DNA of 64,000 bases from Sipunculus nudus (taxonomy: Eukaryota; Annelida; Sipuncula; Golfingiida; Sipunculidae), in the NCBI GenBank assembly GCA_026874595.1, contig CM049322.1:1721900-1785899 (forward strand), in the 5' to 3' direction. Both the position numbers and the translations under genes were made by a program. This document shows positions 1-11,200 of the stretch, piece after piece. The notes beneath the pieces are model-generated. The model did not search any database and had not been told where the DNA came from. It saw nothing but the letters and a program-made list of their open reading frames with translations. The stretch's first letter is position 1. Every line of letters begins with the position of its first letter.

Positions 1-255
1 AAGTATGAACCATAGGGACACAGCCTGGTTCCGTGGCTACACAATAGTGCCTGGTAGTCATCATGAATCTAAAAATTAAGGGTCAAACCGTTACATCTAA
101 ATCAGAAATAGATAATACTATAAATTTAAAAAAAGTGATAATATCGGGATTAGATACCCATTTTTCTTTTTTACCTGAATTGATCAACAGTTATGTTCCA
201 AATTCGACATAAATAGACTCTTGGAGAGCCTAATATTATATTTTATCTTCAGAAT
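1..255 (+). repeat. Partial type B monomer at the left edge
   Basis: The window opens inside the 201-bp block of a type B monomer, in the part reading AAGTATGAACCATAGGGAC. The block ends with TAA at 77-79, and the B-to-A linker fills 80-255. It carries the variant GTGCCTGGTAGTCAT, which is shared with the B monomers at 7,403 and 8,910, so it belongs to the 4-monomer family. The first base corresponds exactly to 9,032 in the second copy of the 24-monomer unit. Confidence 0.9.
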
Positions 256-273
256 ATGGTTGCAAATCGCCTT

Positions 274-333
274 TATGGAGACATAGTTCCGTTGCTTACA
301 TTTTGCTTACGCTTTGCTTATGCTTTGCTTACG
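274..333 (+). other. 60-bp box conserved between A and B (exemplar in A)
   Basis: The box begins TATGGAGACATAGTTCC and runs through four 11-bp repeats. Between common A and B forms it shows 1 difference in 60 positions, against 31 in the remaining 141 positions of the block. The same box in the first B monomer is 651-710. It recurs at the same offset (bases 19-78 from the ATG) in all complete monomers, with scattered changes. Selection on a DNA-binding or structural element, or frequent A/B exchange confined to this box, could both produce the pattern. No known protein-binding motif is asserted. Confidence 0.75.
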
Positions 334-335
334 AA
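292..335 (+). repeat. Four tandem 11-bp repeats inside the monomer
   Basis: Four head-to-tail 11-mers follow the pattern TTGCTTAYRYT: TTGCTTACATT, TTGCTTACGCT, TTGCTTATGCT, TTGCTTACGAA. In B monomers the first ends ACT and the last GGT (669-712). The period is close to one turn of B-form DNA, so equivalent bases lie on roughly the same face. One monomer (63,448) has only three 11-mers. Point changes that create TAA or TGA in the chance reading frame of 9 monomers also fall here or next to it. Confidence 0.9.
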
Positions 336-456
336 GAAAACACCACAGAATTTAAACATTTCTCTACAAATACTCACAAATACTACCCATAGGGACACTG
401 ACTGGTTCACTGGCTACACGATTATACCTGTTGGTGGACAGTACTCTAAATATTAG

Positions 457-632
457 GGGTCAAATCGTACAATCAAAATCAGAAATAGCTATTACTTCTC
501 AATTCTAAAAGTGATATAATCTAGTTTAGGGACCCATTTTTCTCTTTTAACCTCAATAATCAAAAGTTTTTTTACCATATTCGACATAAATAGACTGCTG
601 GGAAGTCTAACATTATATAATTTCTTCGGAAA
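457..632 (+). repeat. A-to-B linker (exemplar)
   Basis: This stretch of about 176 bp holds no gene. Recognisable pieces are CAAATCGTACAATCAAAATC, AAATAGCTATTACTTC, the island TTAGGGACCCATTTTTCT (526-543), a T-run before ACCATATTC, the island ATTCGACATAAATAGACT (579-596), and GGAAGTCTAACATTATA. The T-run varies from 5 to 10 bases across the array and explains most single-base differences in A monomer length. The last 15 bp occur as TATAATTTCTTCGG, TATTATTTCTTCGG, TATTATTTCCTCGG or TATTATTTCTCCGG, which are useful lineage markers. Confidence 0.9.
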
Positions 633-1008
633 ATGGTCGGAAAACGCATTTATGGAGACATAGTTCCTTTGCTTACACTTTGCTTACGCTTTGCTTATGC
701 TTTGCTTACGGTGAAAACACCAAAGAACTCAAGCATTTTTCTGCAAATACAGACAAGTATGAACCATAGGGACACAGCCTGGTTCCCTGGCTACACAATA
801 GTGCCTGTTAGTCATCATGAATCTAAAAATTAAGGGTCAAACCGTTCCATCTAAATCAGAAATTGATAATACTATTAATTTCAAAAAGTGATAATATCGG
901 GATTAGGGACCCATTCTTCTTTTTTACCTGAATTGATCAACAGTAATGTTCCAAATTCGACATAGATAGACTCTTGGAGAGCCTAATAATATATTATATC
1001 TTCAGAAT
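633..1008 (+). repeat. Type B monomer (exemplar, 376 bp)
   Basis: This is the first complete B monomer. It has a 201-bp block (633-833, ATG to TAA) and a 175-bp B-to-A linker (834-1,008). B-specific marks are TCGGAAAACGCATT after the ATG, ACGGTGAAAACACCAAAG, GTATGAACCATAGGG, and GTCATCATGAATCT near the end. Variants used as markers include TTTGTTTACACCTTGC with CTTATGGTG (for example 2,140), a C-to-G change giving GGTTCCGTGG (for example 1,386), TTTATTACGG with TTTTTTGGAAATAC (for example 5,150), and TTTTTTTGAAATAC (for example 2,895). Where the final TTAAGGG reads ATAAAGGG the frame runs seven codons longer. Confidence 0.95.
834..1008 (+). repeat. B-to-A linker (exemplar)
   Basis: This stretch of about 175 bp holds no gene. 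It carries the same two islands as the A-to-B linker, embedded in different sequence (AAACCGTTCCATC, GATAATACTATTAAT, TTGATCAACAG, CTCTTGGAGAGCCTAATA). Two length forms exist: one with GTTCCAAATTCGACAT and a 3-bp shorter one with GTTCCTTCGACAT (first seen before 3,268). A 1-bp shorter CTCTTGAGAGCC form occurs before 24,324, 26,577, 27,331, 31,088, 31,843, 38,615, 42,372 and 44,627. These explain the 373-378 bp range on this side. Confidence 0.9.
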
Positions 1009-4000
1009 ATGGTTGCAAATCGCCTTTATGGAGACATAGTTCCTTTGCTTACATTTTGCTTACGCTTTGCTTATGCTTTGCTTACGAAGAAAACACCACC
1101 GATTTTAAGCATTATTCTACAAATACTCACAAATACTACCCATAGGGACACAGATTGGTTCACTGGCTACATAATAATACCTGTTAGTGGTCAGTACTCT
1201 AAATATTAGGGGTCAAATCGTACAATCAAAATCAGAAATAGCTATTACTTCTCAATTCTAAAAGTGATATAATCTAATTTAGGGACCCATTTTTCTCTTT
1301 TAACCTCAATAATCAAAAGTTTTTTTACCATATTCGACATAAATAGACTGCTGGGAAGTCTAACATTATATTATTTCTTCGGAAAATGGTCGGAAAACGC
1401 ATTTATGGAGACATAGTTCCTTTGCTTACACTTTGCTTACGCTTTGCTTATGCTTTGCTTACGGTGAAAACACCAAAGAACTCAAGCATTTTTCTGCAAA
1501 TACAGACAAGTATGAACCATAGGGACACAGCCTGGTTCCGTGGCTACACAATAGTGCCTGTTAGTCATCATGAATCTAAAAATTAAGGGTCAAACCGTTA
1601 CATCTAAATCAGAAATAGATAATACTATAAATTTCAAAAAAGTGATAATATCGGGATTAGATACCCATTTTTCTTTTTTACCTGAATTGATCAACAGTTA
1701 TGTTCCAAATTCGACATAAATAGACTCTTGGAGAGCCTAATATTATATTTTATCTTCAGAATATGGTTCCAAATCGCCTTTATGGAGACATAGTTCCGTT
1801 GCTTACATTTTGCTTACGCTTTGCTTATGCTTTGCTTACGAAGAAAACACCACAGAATTTAAACATTTCTCTACAAATACTCACAAATACTACCCATAGG
1901 GACACTGACTGGTTCACTGGCTACACGATTATACCTGTTGGTGGACAGTACTCTAAATATTAGGGGTCAAATCGTACAATCAAAATCAGAAATAGCTATT
2001 ACTTCTCAATTCTAAAAGTGATATAATCTAGTTTAGGGACCCATTTTTCTCTTTTAACCTCAATAATCAAAAGTTTTTTTACCATATTCGACATAAATAG
2101 ACTGCTGGGAAGTCTAACATTATATAATTTCTTCGGAAAATGGTCGGAAAACGCATTTATGGAGACATAGTTCCTTTGTTTACACCTTGCTTACGCTTTG
2201 CTTATGCTTTGCTTATGGTGAAAACACCAAAGAACTCAAGCATTTTTCTGCAAATACAGACAAGTATGAACCATAGGGACACAGCCTGGTTCCCTGGCTA
2301 CACAATAGTGCCTGTTAGTCATCATGAATCTAAAAATAAAGGGTCAAACCGTTCTATCTAAATCAGAAATAGATAATACTATAAATTTAAAAAAAAGTGA
2401 TAATATCGGGATTAGATACCCATTTTTCTTTTTTACCTGAATTGATCAACAGTTATGTTCCAAATTCGACATAAATAGACTCTTGGAGAGCCTAATATTA
2501 TATTTTATCTTCAGAATATGGTTGCAAATCGCCTTTATGGAGACAGAGTTCCTTTGCTTACATTTTGCTTACGCTTTGCTTATGCTTTGCTTACGAAGAA
2601 AACACCACAGATTTTAAGCATTTTTCTACAAATACTCACAAATACTACCCATAGGGACACTGACTGGTTCACTGGCTACACGAAAATACCTGTTAGTGTT
2701 CAGTACTCTAAATATTAGGGATCAAATCGTACAATCAAAATCAGAAATAGCTATTACTTCTCAATTCTAAAAGTGATATAATCTAATTTAGGGACCCATT
2801 TTTCTCTTTTAACCTCAATAATCAAAAGTTTTTATACCATATTCGACATAAATAGACTGCTGGGAAGTCTAACATTATATTATTTCTTCGGAAAATGGTC
2901 GGAAAACGCATTTATGGAGAAATAGTTCCTTTGCTTACACTTTGCTTACGCTTTGCTTATGCTTTTCTTACGGTGAAAACACCAAAGAACTCAAGCAATT
3001 TTTTTGAAATACAGACAAGTATGAACCATAGGGACACAGCCTGGTTCCCTGGCTACACAATAGTGCCTGTAAGTCATCACGAATCTAAAAATTAAGGGTC
3101 AAACCGTTCTAACTAAATCAGAAATAGATAATACTATTAATTTCAAAAAGTGATAATATCGAGTTTAGGGAGCCATTTTTCTTTTTTACCTGAAGTGATC
3201 AAAAGTTATGTTCCTTCGACATAGATAGACTCTTGGAGAGCCTAATATTATATTATATCTGCAGAATATGGTTGCAAATCGCCTTTATGGAGACATAGTT
3301 CCGTTGCTTACATTTTGCTTACGCTTTGCTTATGCTTTGCTTACGAAGAAAACACCACCGATTTTAAGCATTATTCTACAAATACTCACAAATACTACCC
3401 ATAGGGACACAGATTGGTTCACTGGCTACATAATAATACCTGTTAGTGATCAGTACTCTAAATATTAGGGGTCAAATCGTACAATCAAAATCAGAAATAG
3501 CTATTACTTCTCAATTCTAAAAGTGATATAATCTAATTTAGGGACCCATTTTTCTCTTTTAACCTCAATAATCAAAAGTTTTTTTTACCATATTCGACAT
3601 AAATAGACTGCTGGGAAGTCTAACATTATATTATTTCTTCGGAAAATGGTCGGAAAACGCATTTATGGAGACATAGTTCCTTTGCTTACACTTTGCTTAC
3701 GCTTTGCTTATGCTTTGCTTACGGTGAAAACACCAAAGAACTCAAGCATTTTTCTGCAAATACAGACAAGTATGAACCATACGGACACAGCCTGGTTCCG
3801 TGGCTACACAATAGTGCCTGTTAGTCATCATGAATCTAAAAATTAAGGGTCAAACCGTTCCATCTAAATCAGAAATAGATAATACTATAAATTTCAAAAA
3901 AGTGATAATATCGGGATTAGATACCCATTTTTCTTTTTTACCTGAATTGATCAACAGTTATGTTCCAAATTCGACATAAATAGACTCTTGGAGAGCCTAA

Positions 4001-5899
4001 TATTATATTTTATCTTCAGAATATGGTTCCAAATCGCCTTTATGGAGACATAGTTCCGTTGCTTACATTTTGCTTACGCTTTGCTTATGCTTTGCTTACG
4101 AAGAAAACACCACAGAATTTAAACATTTCTCTACAAATACTCACAAATACTACCCATAGGGACACTGACTGGTTCACTGGCTACACGATTATACCTGTTG
4201 GTGGACAGTACTCTAAATATTAGGGGTCAAATCGTATAATCAAAATCAGAAATAGCTATTACTTCTCAATTCTAAAAGTGATATAATCTAGTTTAGGGAC
4301 CCATTTTTCTCTTTTAACCTCAATAATCAAAAGTTTTTTACCATATTCGACATAAATAGACTGCTGGGAAGTCTAACATTATATAATTTCTTCTGAAAAT
4401 GGTCGGAAAACGCATTTATGGAGACATAGTTCCTTTGTTTACACCTTGCTTACGCTTTGCTTATGCTTTGCTTATGGTGAAAACACCAAAGAACTCAAGC
4501 ATTTTTCTGCAAATACAGACAAGTATGAACCATAGGGACACAGCCTGGTTCCCTGGCTACACAATAGTGCCTGTTAGTCATCATGATTCTAAAAATAAAG
4601 GGTCAAACCGTTCTATCTAAATCAGAAATAGATAATACTATTAATTTCAAAAAGTGATAATATCGAGTTTTAGATACCCATTTTTCTTTTTTACCTGAAT
4701 TGATTAACAGTTATGTTCCTTCGACATAGATAGACTCTTGGAGAGCCTAATATTATATTATACCTTCAGAATATGGTTGCAAATCTCCTTTATGGAGACA
4801 TAGTTCCTTTGCTTACATTTTGCTTACGCTTTGCTTATGCTTTGCTTACGAAGAAAACACCACAGATTTTAAGCATTTTTCTACAAATACTCACAAATAC
4901 TACCCATAGGGACACAGAATGGTTCACTGGCTACACGAAAATACCTGTTAGTGGTCAGTACTCTAAATATTAGGGGTCAAATCGTACAATCAAAATCAGA
5001 AATAGCTATTACTTCTCAATTCTAAAAGTGATATAATCTAATTTAGGGACCCATTTTTCTCTTTTAACCTCAACAATCAAAAGTTTTTATACCATATTCG
5101 ACATAAATAGACTGCTGGGAAGTCTAACATTATATTATTTCTTCGGAAAATGGTCGCAAAACGCATTTATGGAGACATAGTTCCTTTGCTTACACTTTGC
5201 TTAAGCTTTGCTTATGCTTTTATTACGGTGAAAACACCAAAGAACTCAAGCAATTTTTTGGAAATACAGACAAGTATGAACCATAGGGACACAGCCTGGT
5301 TCCCTGGCTACACAATAGTGCCTGTTAGTCATCACAAATCTAAAAATTAAGGGTCAAACCGTTCTATCTAATTCAGAAATAGATAATACTATTAATTTCA
5401 AAAAGTGATAATATTGAGTTTAGGTAGCCATTTTTCTTTTTTACCTCAATTGTTCAACAGTTATGTTCCTTCGACATAGATAGACTCTTGGAGAGCCTAA
5501 TATTATATTATATCTTCAGAATATGGTTGCAAATCGCCTTTATGGAGACATAGTTCCTTTGCTTACATTTTGCTTACGCTTTGCTTATGCTTTGCTTACG
5601 AAGAAAATACCACCGATTTTAAGCATTATTCTACAAATACTCACAAATACTACCCTTAGGGACACAGACTGTTTCACTGGCTACATAATAATACCTGTTA
5701 GTGGTCAGTACTCTAAATATTTAGGGTCAAATCGTACAATCAAAATCAGAAATAGCTATTACTTCTCAATTCTAAAAGTGATATAATCTAATTTAGGGAC
5801 CCATTTTTCTCTTTTAACCTCAATAATCAAAAGTTTTTATACCATATTCGACATAAATAGACTGCTGGGAAGTCTAACATTATATTATTTCTTCGGAAA

Positions 5900-6272
5900 A
5901 TGGTCGGAAAACGCATTTATGGAGACATAGTTCCTTTGCTTACACTTTGCTTACGCTTTGCTTATGCTTTTCTTACGGTGAAAACACCAAAGAACCCAAG
6001 CAATTTTTTTTAAATACAGACAAGTATGAACCATAGGGACACAGCCTGGTTCCCTGGCTACACAATACTGCCTGTTAGTCATCATGAATCTAAAAATTAA
6101 GGGTCAAACCGTTCTAACTAAATCAGAAATAGATAATACTATTAATTTCAAAAAGTGATAATATCGAGTTTAGGGAGCCATTTTTCTTTTTTACTTGAAT
6201 TGATCAACAGTTATGTTCCTTCGACATAGATAGACTCTTGGAGAGCCTAATATTATATTATATCTGCAGAAT
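5900..6272 (+). repeat. B monomer lineage with in-frame TAA at codon 38
   Basis: AACCCAAGC followed by AATTTTTTTTAAATAC places TAA at codon 38 of the chance reading frame, and TGCCTG is preceded by ATACTG rather than ATAGTG. Copies with the same changes are 14,180, 16,058 and 18,685. They trace copying of one lineage through the left 19 kb and are persistent despite the broken frame. Confidence 0.9.
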
Positions 6273-6729
6273 ATGGTTGCAAATCGCCTTTATGGAGACA
6301 TAGTTCCGTTGCTTACATTTTGCTTACGCTTTGCTTATGCTTTGTTTACGAAGAAAACACCTCAGAATTTAAACATTTCTCTACAAATACTCACAAATAC
6401 TACCCATAGGGACACTGACTGGTTCACTGGCTACACGATTATACCTGTTGGTGGTCAGTACTCTAAATATTAGGGGTCAAATCGTACAATCAAAATCAGA
6501 AATAGCTATTACTTCTCAATTCTAAAAGTGATATAATCTAGTTTAGGGACCCATTTTTCTCTTTTAACCTCCATAATCAAAAGTTTTTTTACCATATTCG
6601 ACATAAATAGACTGCTGGGAAGTCTAACATTATATAATTTCTTCGGAAAATGGTCGGAAAACGCATTTATGGAGACATAGTTCCTTTGTTTACACCTTGC
6701 TTACGCTTTGCTTATGCTTTGCTTATGGT

Positions 6730-9700
6730 GAAAACACCAAAGAACTCAAGCATTTTTCTGCAAATACAGACAAGTATGAACCATAGGGACACAGCCTGGT
6801 TCCCTGGCTACACAATAGTGCCTGTTAGTCATCATGAATCTAAAAATTAAGGGTCAAACCGTTCCATCTAAATCAGAAATTGATAATACTATTAATTTCA
6901 AAAAGTGATAATATCGGGATTAGGGACCCATTCTTCTTTTTTACCTGAATTGATCAACAGTTATGTTCCAAATTCGACATAGATAGACTCTTGGAGAGCC
7001 TAATAATATATTATATCTTCAGAATATGGTTGCAAATCGCCTTTATGGAGACATAGTTCCTTTGCTTACATTTTGCTTACGCTTTGCTTATGCTTTGCTT
7101 ACGAAGAAAACACCACCGATTTTAAGCATTATTCTACAAATACTCACAAATACTACCCATAGGGACACAGATTGGTTCACTGGCTACATAATAATACCTG
7201 TTAGTGGTCAGTACTCTAAATATTAGGGGTCAAATCGTACAATCAAAATCAGAAATAGCTATTACTTCTCAATTCTAAAAGTGATATAATCTAATTTAGG
7301 GACCCATTTTTCTCTTTTAACCTCAATAATCAAAAGTTTTTTTACCATATTCGACATAAATAGACTGCTGGGAAGTCTAACATTATATTATTTCTTCGGA
7401 AAATGGTCGGAAAACGCATTTATGGAGACATAGTTCCTTTGCTTACACTTTGCTTACGCTTTGCTTATGCTTTGCTTACGGTGAAAACACCAAAGAACTC
7501 AAGCATTTTTCTGCAAATACAGACAAGTATGAACCATAGGGACACAGCCTGGTTCCGTGGCTACACAATAGTGCCTGGTAGTCATCATGAATCTAAAAAT
7601 TAAGGGTCAAACCGTTACATCTAAATCAGAAATAGATAATACTATAAATTTCAAAAAAGTGATAATATCGGGATTAGATACCCATTTTTCTTTTTTACCT
7701 GAATTGATCAACAGTTATGTTCCAAATTCGACATAAATAGACTCTTGGAGAGCCTAATATTATATTTTATCTTCAGAATATGGTTGCAAATCGCCTTTAT
7801 GGAGACATAGTTCCGTTGCTTACATTTTGCTTACGCTTTGCTTATGCTTTGCTTACGAAGAAAACACCACAGAATTTAAACATTTCTCTACAAATACTCA
7901 CAAATACTACCCATAGGGACACTGACTGGTTCACTGGCTACACGATTATACCTGTTGGTGGACAGTACTCTAAATATTAGGGGTCAAATCGTACAATCAA
8001 AATCAGAAATAGCTATTACTTCTCAATTCTAAAAGTGATATAATCTAGTTTAGGGACCCATTTTTCTCTTTTAACCTCAATAATCAAAAGTTTTTTTACC
8101 ATATTCGACATAAATAGACTGCTGGGAAGTCTAACATTATATAATTTCTTCGGAAAATGGTCGGAAAACGCATTTATGGAGACATAGTTCCTTTGCTTAC
8201 ACTTTGCTTACGCTTTGCTTATGCTTTGCTTACGGTGAAAACACCAAAGAACTCAAGCATTTTTCTGCAAATACAGACAAGTATGAACCATAGGGACACA
8301 GCCTGGTTCCCTGGCTACACAATAGTGCCTGTTAGTCATCATGAATCTAAAAATTAAGGGTCAAACCGTTCCATCTAAATCAGAAATTGATAATACTATT
8401 AATTTCAAAAAGTGATAATATCGGGATTAGGGACCCATTCTTCTTTTTTACCTGAATTGATCAACAGTTATGTTCCAAATTCGACATAGATAGACTCTTG
8501 GAGAGCCTAATAATATATTATATCTTCAGAATATGGTTGCAAATCGCCTTTATGGAGACATAGTTCCTTTGCTTACATTTTGCTTACGCTTTGCTTATGC
8601 TTTGCTTACGAAGAAAACACCACCGATTTTAAGCATTATTCTACAAATACTCACAAATACTACCCATAGGGACACAGATTGGTTCACTGGCTACATAATA
8701 ATACCTGTTAGTGGTCAGTACTCTAAATATTAGGGGTCAAATCGTACAATCAAAATCAGAAATAGCTATTACTTCTCAATTCTAAAAGTGATATAATCTA
8801 ATTTAGGGACCCATTTTTCTCTTTTAACCTCAATAATCAAAAGTTTTTTTACCATATTCGACATAAATAGACTGCTGGGAAGTCTAACATTATATTATTT
8901 CTTCGGAAAATGGTCGGAAAACGCATTTATGGAGACATAGTTCCTTTGCTTACACTTTGCTTACGCTTTGCTTATGCTTTGCTTACGGTGAAAACACCAA
9001 AGAACTCAAGCATTTTTCTGCAAATACAGACAAGTATGAACCATAGGGACACAGCCTGGTTCCGTGGCTACACAATAGTGCCTGGTAGTCATCATGAATC
9101 TAAAAATTAAGGGTCAAACCGTTACATCTAAATCAGAAATAGATAATACTATAAATTTCAAAAAAGTGATAATATCGGGATTAGATACCCATTTTTCTTT
9201 TTTACCTGAATTGATCAACAGTTATGTTCCAAATTCGACATAAATAGACTCTTGGAGAGCCTAATATTATATTTTATCTTCAGAATATGGTTGCAAATCG
9301 CCTTTATGGAGACATAGTTCCGTTGCTTACATTTTGCTTACGCTTTGCTTATGCTTTGCTTACGAAGAAAACACCACATAATTTAAACATTTCTCTACAA
9401 ATACTCACAAATACTACCCATAGGGACACTGACTGGTTCACTGGCTACACGATTATACCTGTTGGTGGACAGTACTCTAAATATTAGGGGTCAAATCGTA
9501 CAATCAAAATCAGAAATAGCTATTACTTCTCAATTCTAAAAGTGATATAATCTAGTTTAGGGACCCATTTTTCTCTTTTAACCTCAATAATCAAAAGTTT
9601 TTTTACCATATTCGACATAAATAGACTGCTGGGAAGTCTAACATTATATAATTTCTTCGGAAAATGGTCGGAAAACGCATTTATGGAGACATAGTTCCTT

Positions 9701-11200
9701 TGCTTACACTTTGCTTACGCTTTGCTTATGCTTTGCTTACGGTGAAAACACCAAAGAACTCAAGCATTTTTCTGCAAATACAGACAAGTATGAACCATAG
9801 GGACACAGCCTGGTTCCCTGGCTACACAATAGTGCCTGTTAGTCATCATGAATCTAAAAATTAAGGGTCAAACCGTTCCATCTAAATCAGAAATTGATAA
9901 TACTATTAATTTCAAAAAGTGATAATATCGGGATTAGGGACCCATTCTTCTTTTTTACCTGAATTGATCAACAGTTATGTTCCAAATTCGACATAGATAG
10001 ACTCTTGGAGAGCCTAATAATATATTATATCTTCAGAATATGGTTGCAAATCGCCTTTATGGAGACATAGTTCCTTTGCTTACATTTTGCTTACGCTTTG
10101 CTTATGCTTTGCTTACGAAGAAAACACCACCGATTTTAAGCATTATTCTACAAATACTCACAAATACTACCCATAGGGACACAGATTGGTTCACTGGCTA
10201 CATAATAATACCTGTTAGTGGTCAGTACTCTAAATATTAGGGGTCAAATCGTACAATCAAAATCAGAAATAGCTATTACTTCTCAATTCTAAAAGTGATA
10301 TAATCTAATTTAGGGACCCATTTTTCTCTTTTAACCTCAATAATCAAAAGTTTTTTTACCATATTCGACATAAATAGACTGCTGGGAAGTCTAACATTAT
10401 ATTATTTCTTCGGAAAATGGTCGGAAAACGCATTTATGGAGACATAGTTCCTTTGCTTACACTTTGCTTACGCTTTGCTTATGCTTTGCTTACGGTGAAA
10501 ACACCAAAGAACTCAAGCATTTTTCTGCAAATACAGACAAGTATGAACCATAGGGACACAGCCTGGTTCCGTGGCTACACAATAGTGCCTGTTAGTCATC
10601 ATGAATCTAAAAATTAAGGGTCAAACCGTTACATCTAAATCAGAAATATATAATACTATAAATTTCAAAAAAGTGATAATATCGGGATTAGATACCCATT
10701 TTTCTTTTTTACCTGAATTGATCAACAGTTATGTTCCAAATTCGACATAAATAGACTCTTGGAGAGCCTAATATTATATTTTATCTTCAGAATATGGTTC
10801 CAAATCGCCTTTATGGAGACATAGTTCCGTTGCTTACATTTTGCTTACGCTTTGCTTATGCTTTGCTTACGAAGAAAACACCACAGAATTTAAACATTTC
10901 TCTACAAATACTCACAAATACTACCCATAGGGACACTGACTGGTTCACTGGCTACACGATTATACCTGTTGGTGGACAGTACTCTAAATATTAGGGGTCA
11001 AATCGTACAATCAAAATCAGAAATAGCTATTACTTCTCAATTCTAAAAGTGATATAATCTAGTTTAGGGACCCATTTTTCTCTTTTAACCTCAATAATCA
11101 AAAGTTTTTTTACCATATTCGACATAAATAGACTGCTGGGAAGTCTAACATTATATAATTTCTTCGGAAAATGGTCGGAAAACGCATTTATGGAGACATA
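6730..11200 (+). repeat. 4-monomer higher-order unit, about three copies (1,507 bp)
   Basis: The order A(CCGATTTTAAGCATTAT), B(GGTTCCGTGG), A(AATTTAAACATTTC), B(GGTTCCCTGG) repeats every 1,507 bp: A7026, A8533, A10040; B7403, B8910, B10417; A7780, A9287, A10794; B8157, B9664. The array is bounded by the two B monomers at 6,650 and 11,171, which carry TTTGTTTACACC and CTTATGGTG instead. Copies run approximately 6,730-8,236, 8,237-9,743 and 9,744-11,200. The same four-monomer order occurs once at 256-1,762 in the first 24-monomer unit. Confidence 0.87.

Larger units (their letters stand above)
256..456 (+). other. Recurrent 66-codon open frame, judged non-coding
   Basis: Almost every monomer has an ATG-to-stop frame of 66 codons (73 where the B stop is lost, 87 where an upstream ATG becomes open, as at 21,254, 22,008, 33,283, 36,299, 40,056, 49,077, 52,093 and 57,359). 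The predicted peptide has a hydrophobic middle (about residues 10-25) that comes from the 11-bp DNA repeats. A against B shows 20 replacement and 4 silent codon differences by my count, the opposite of what protein-level constraint gives. Fourteen copies are broken by stops or a frameshift, and one (11,925) has TTG for ATG. No ribosome-binding site, splice signal or family similarity is apparent. I leave it out as a gene. Confidence 0.8.
256..632 (+). repeat. Type A monomer (exemplar, 377 bp)
   Basis: This is the first complete A monomer. It has a 201-bp block (256-456, ATG to TAG) and a 176-bp A-to-B linker (457-632). A-specific marks are TTGCAAATCGCC after the ATG, ACGAAGAAAACACCAC after the 11-bp repeats, CTGACTGGTTCACTGGC, and the end TCTAAATATTAG. 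A variants in the array differ mainly in three places: after CACCAC (CAGAATTTAAACATTTC, CAGATTTTAAGCATTTT or CCGATTTTAAGCATTAT), at ACGATTATA, ACGAAAATA or ATAATAATA, and at GGTGGACAG, AGTGGTCAG or AGTGTTCAG. These combinations serve as markers for the higher-order units. The short open frame is not considered a gene (see the separate entry). Confidence 0.95.
256..1008 (+). repeat. A-B dimer, basic array unit (753 bp)
   Basis: A and B align without gaps over the 201-bp block, with 32 differences by hand count between common A and B forms. They alternate strictly through the array, so they are diverged copies of one ancestral monomer that was later amplified as a dimer. A monomer of about 376 bp is close to two nucleosome repeats and the dimer to four; that fit is a length coincidence with known nucleosome spacing and does not prove phasing. 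Confidence 0.93.
1..9031 (+). repeat. 24-monomer higher-order unit, copy 1 (9,031 bp)
   Basis: Every position here has a near-identical partner 9,031 bp downstream until about 14,230. Anchors: A256, B633, A1009, B1386, A1763, B2140, A2518, B2895, A3268, B3646, A4023, B4399, A4773, B5150, A5523, B5900, A6273, B6650, A7026, B7403, A7780, B8157, A8533, B8910. Marker variants in order include ATGGTTCCAAATC at 1,763 and 4,023 and TTTGAAATAC at 2,895. Others are CATACGGACAC in the monomer at 3,646, a C-to-A change giving TTGCTTAAGC at 5,150, and an in-frame TAA in the monomer at 5,900. The unit may continue upstream of the window. Confidence 0.88.

Noticed and set aside
615-650. CENP-B box-like match at TTCGGAAAATGGTCGG before each B anchor
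   Set aside because: Against the essential pattern TTCG-4N-A-2N-CGGG only the TTCG, the A and one G agree; the CGGG half is displaced. I do not call a CENP-B box.
775-795. Hairpin AGCCTGG-TTC-CCTGGCT in B monomers
   Set aside because: The stem is seven pairs with one mismatch and is absent from A monomers, so it is probably incidental.
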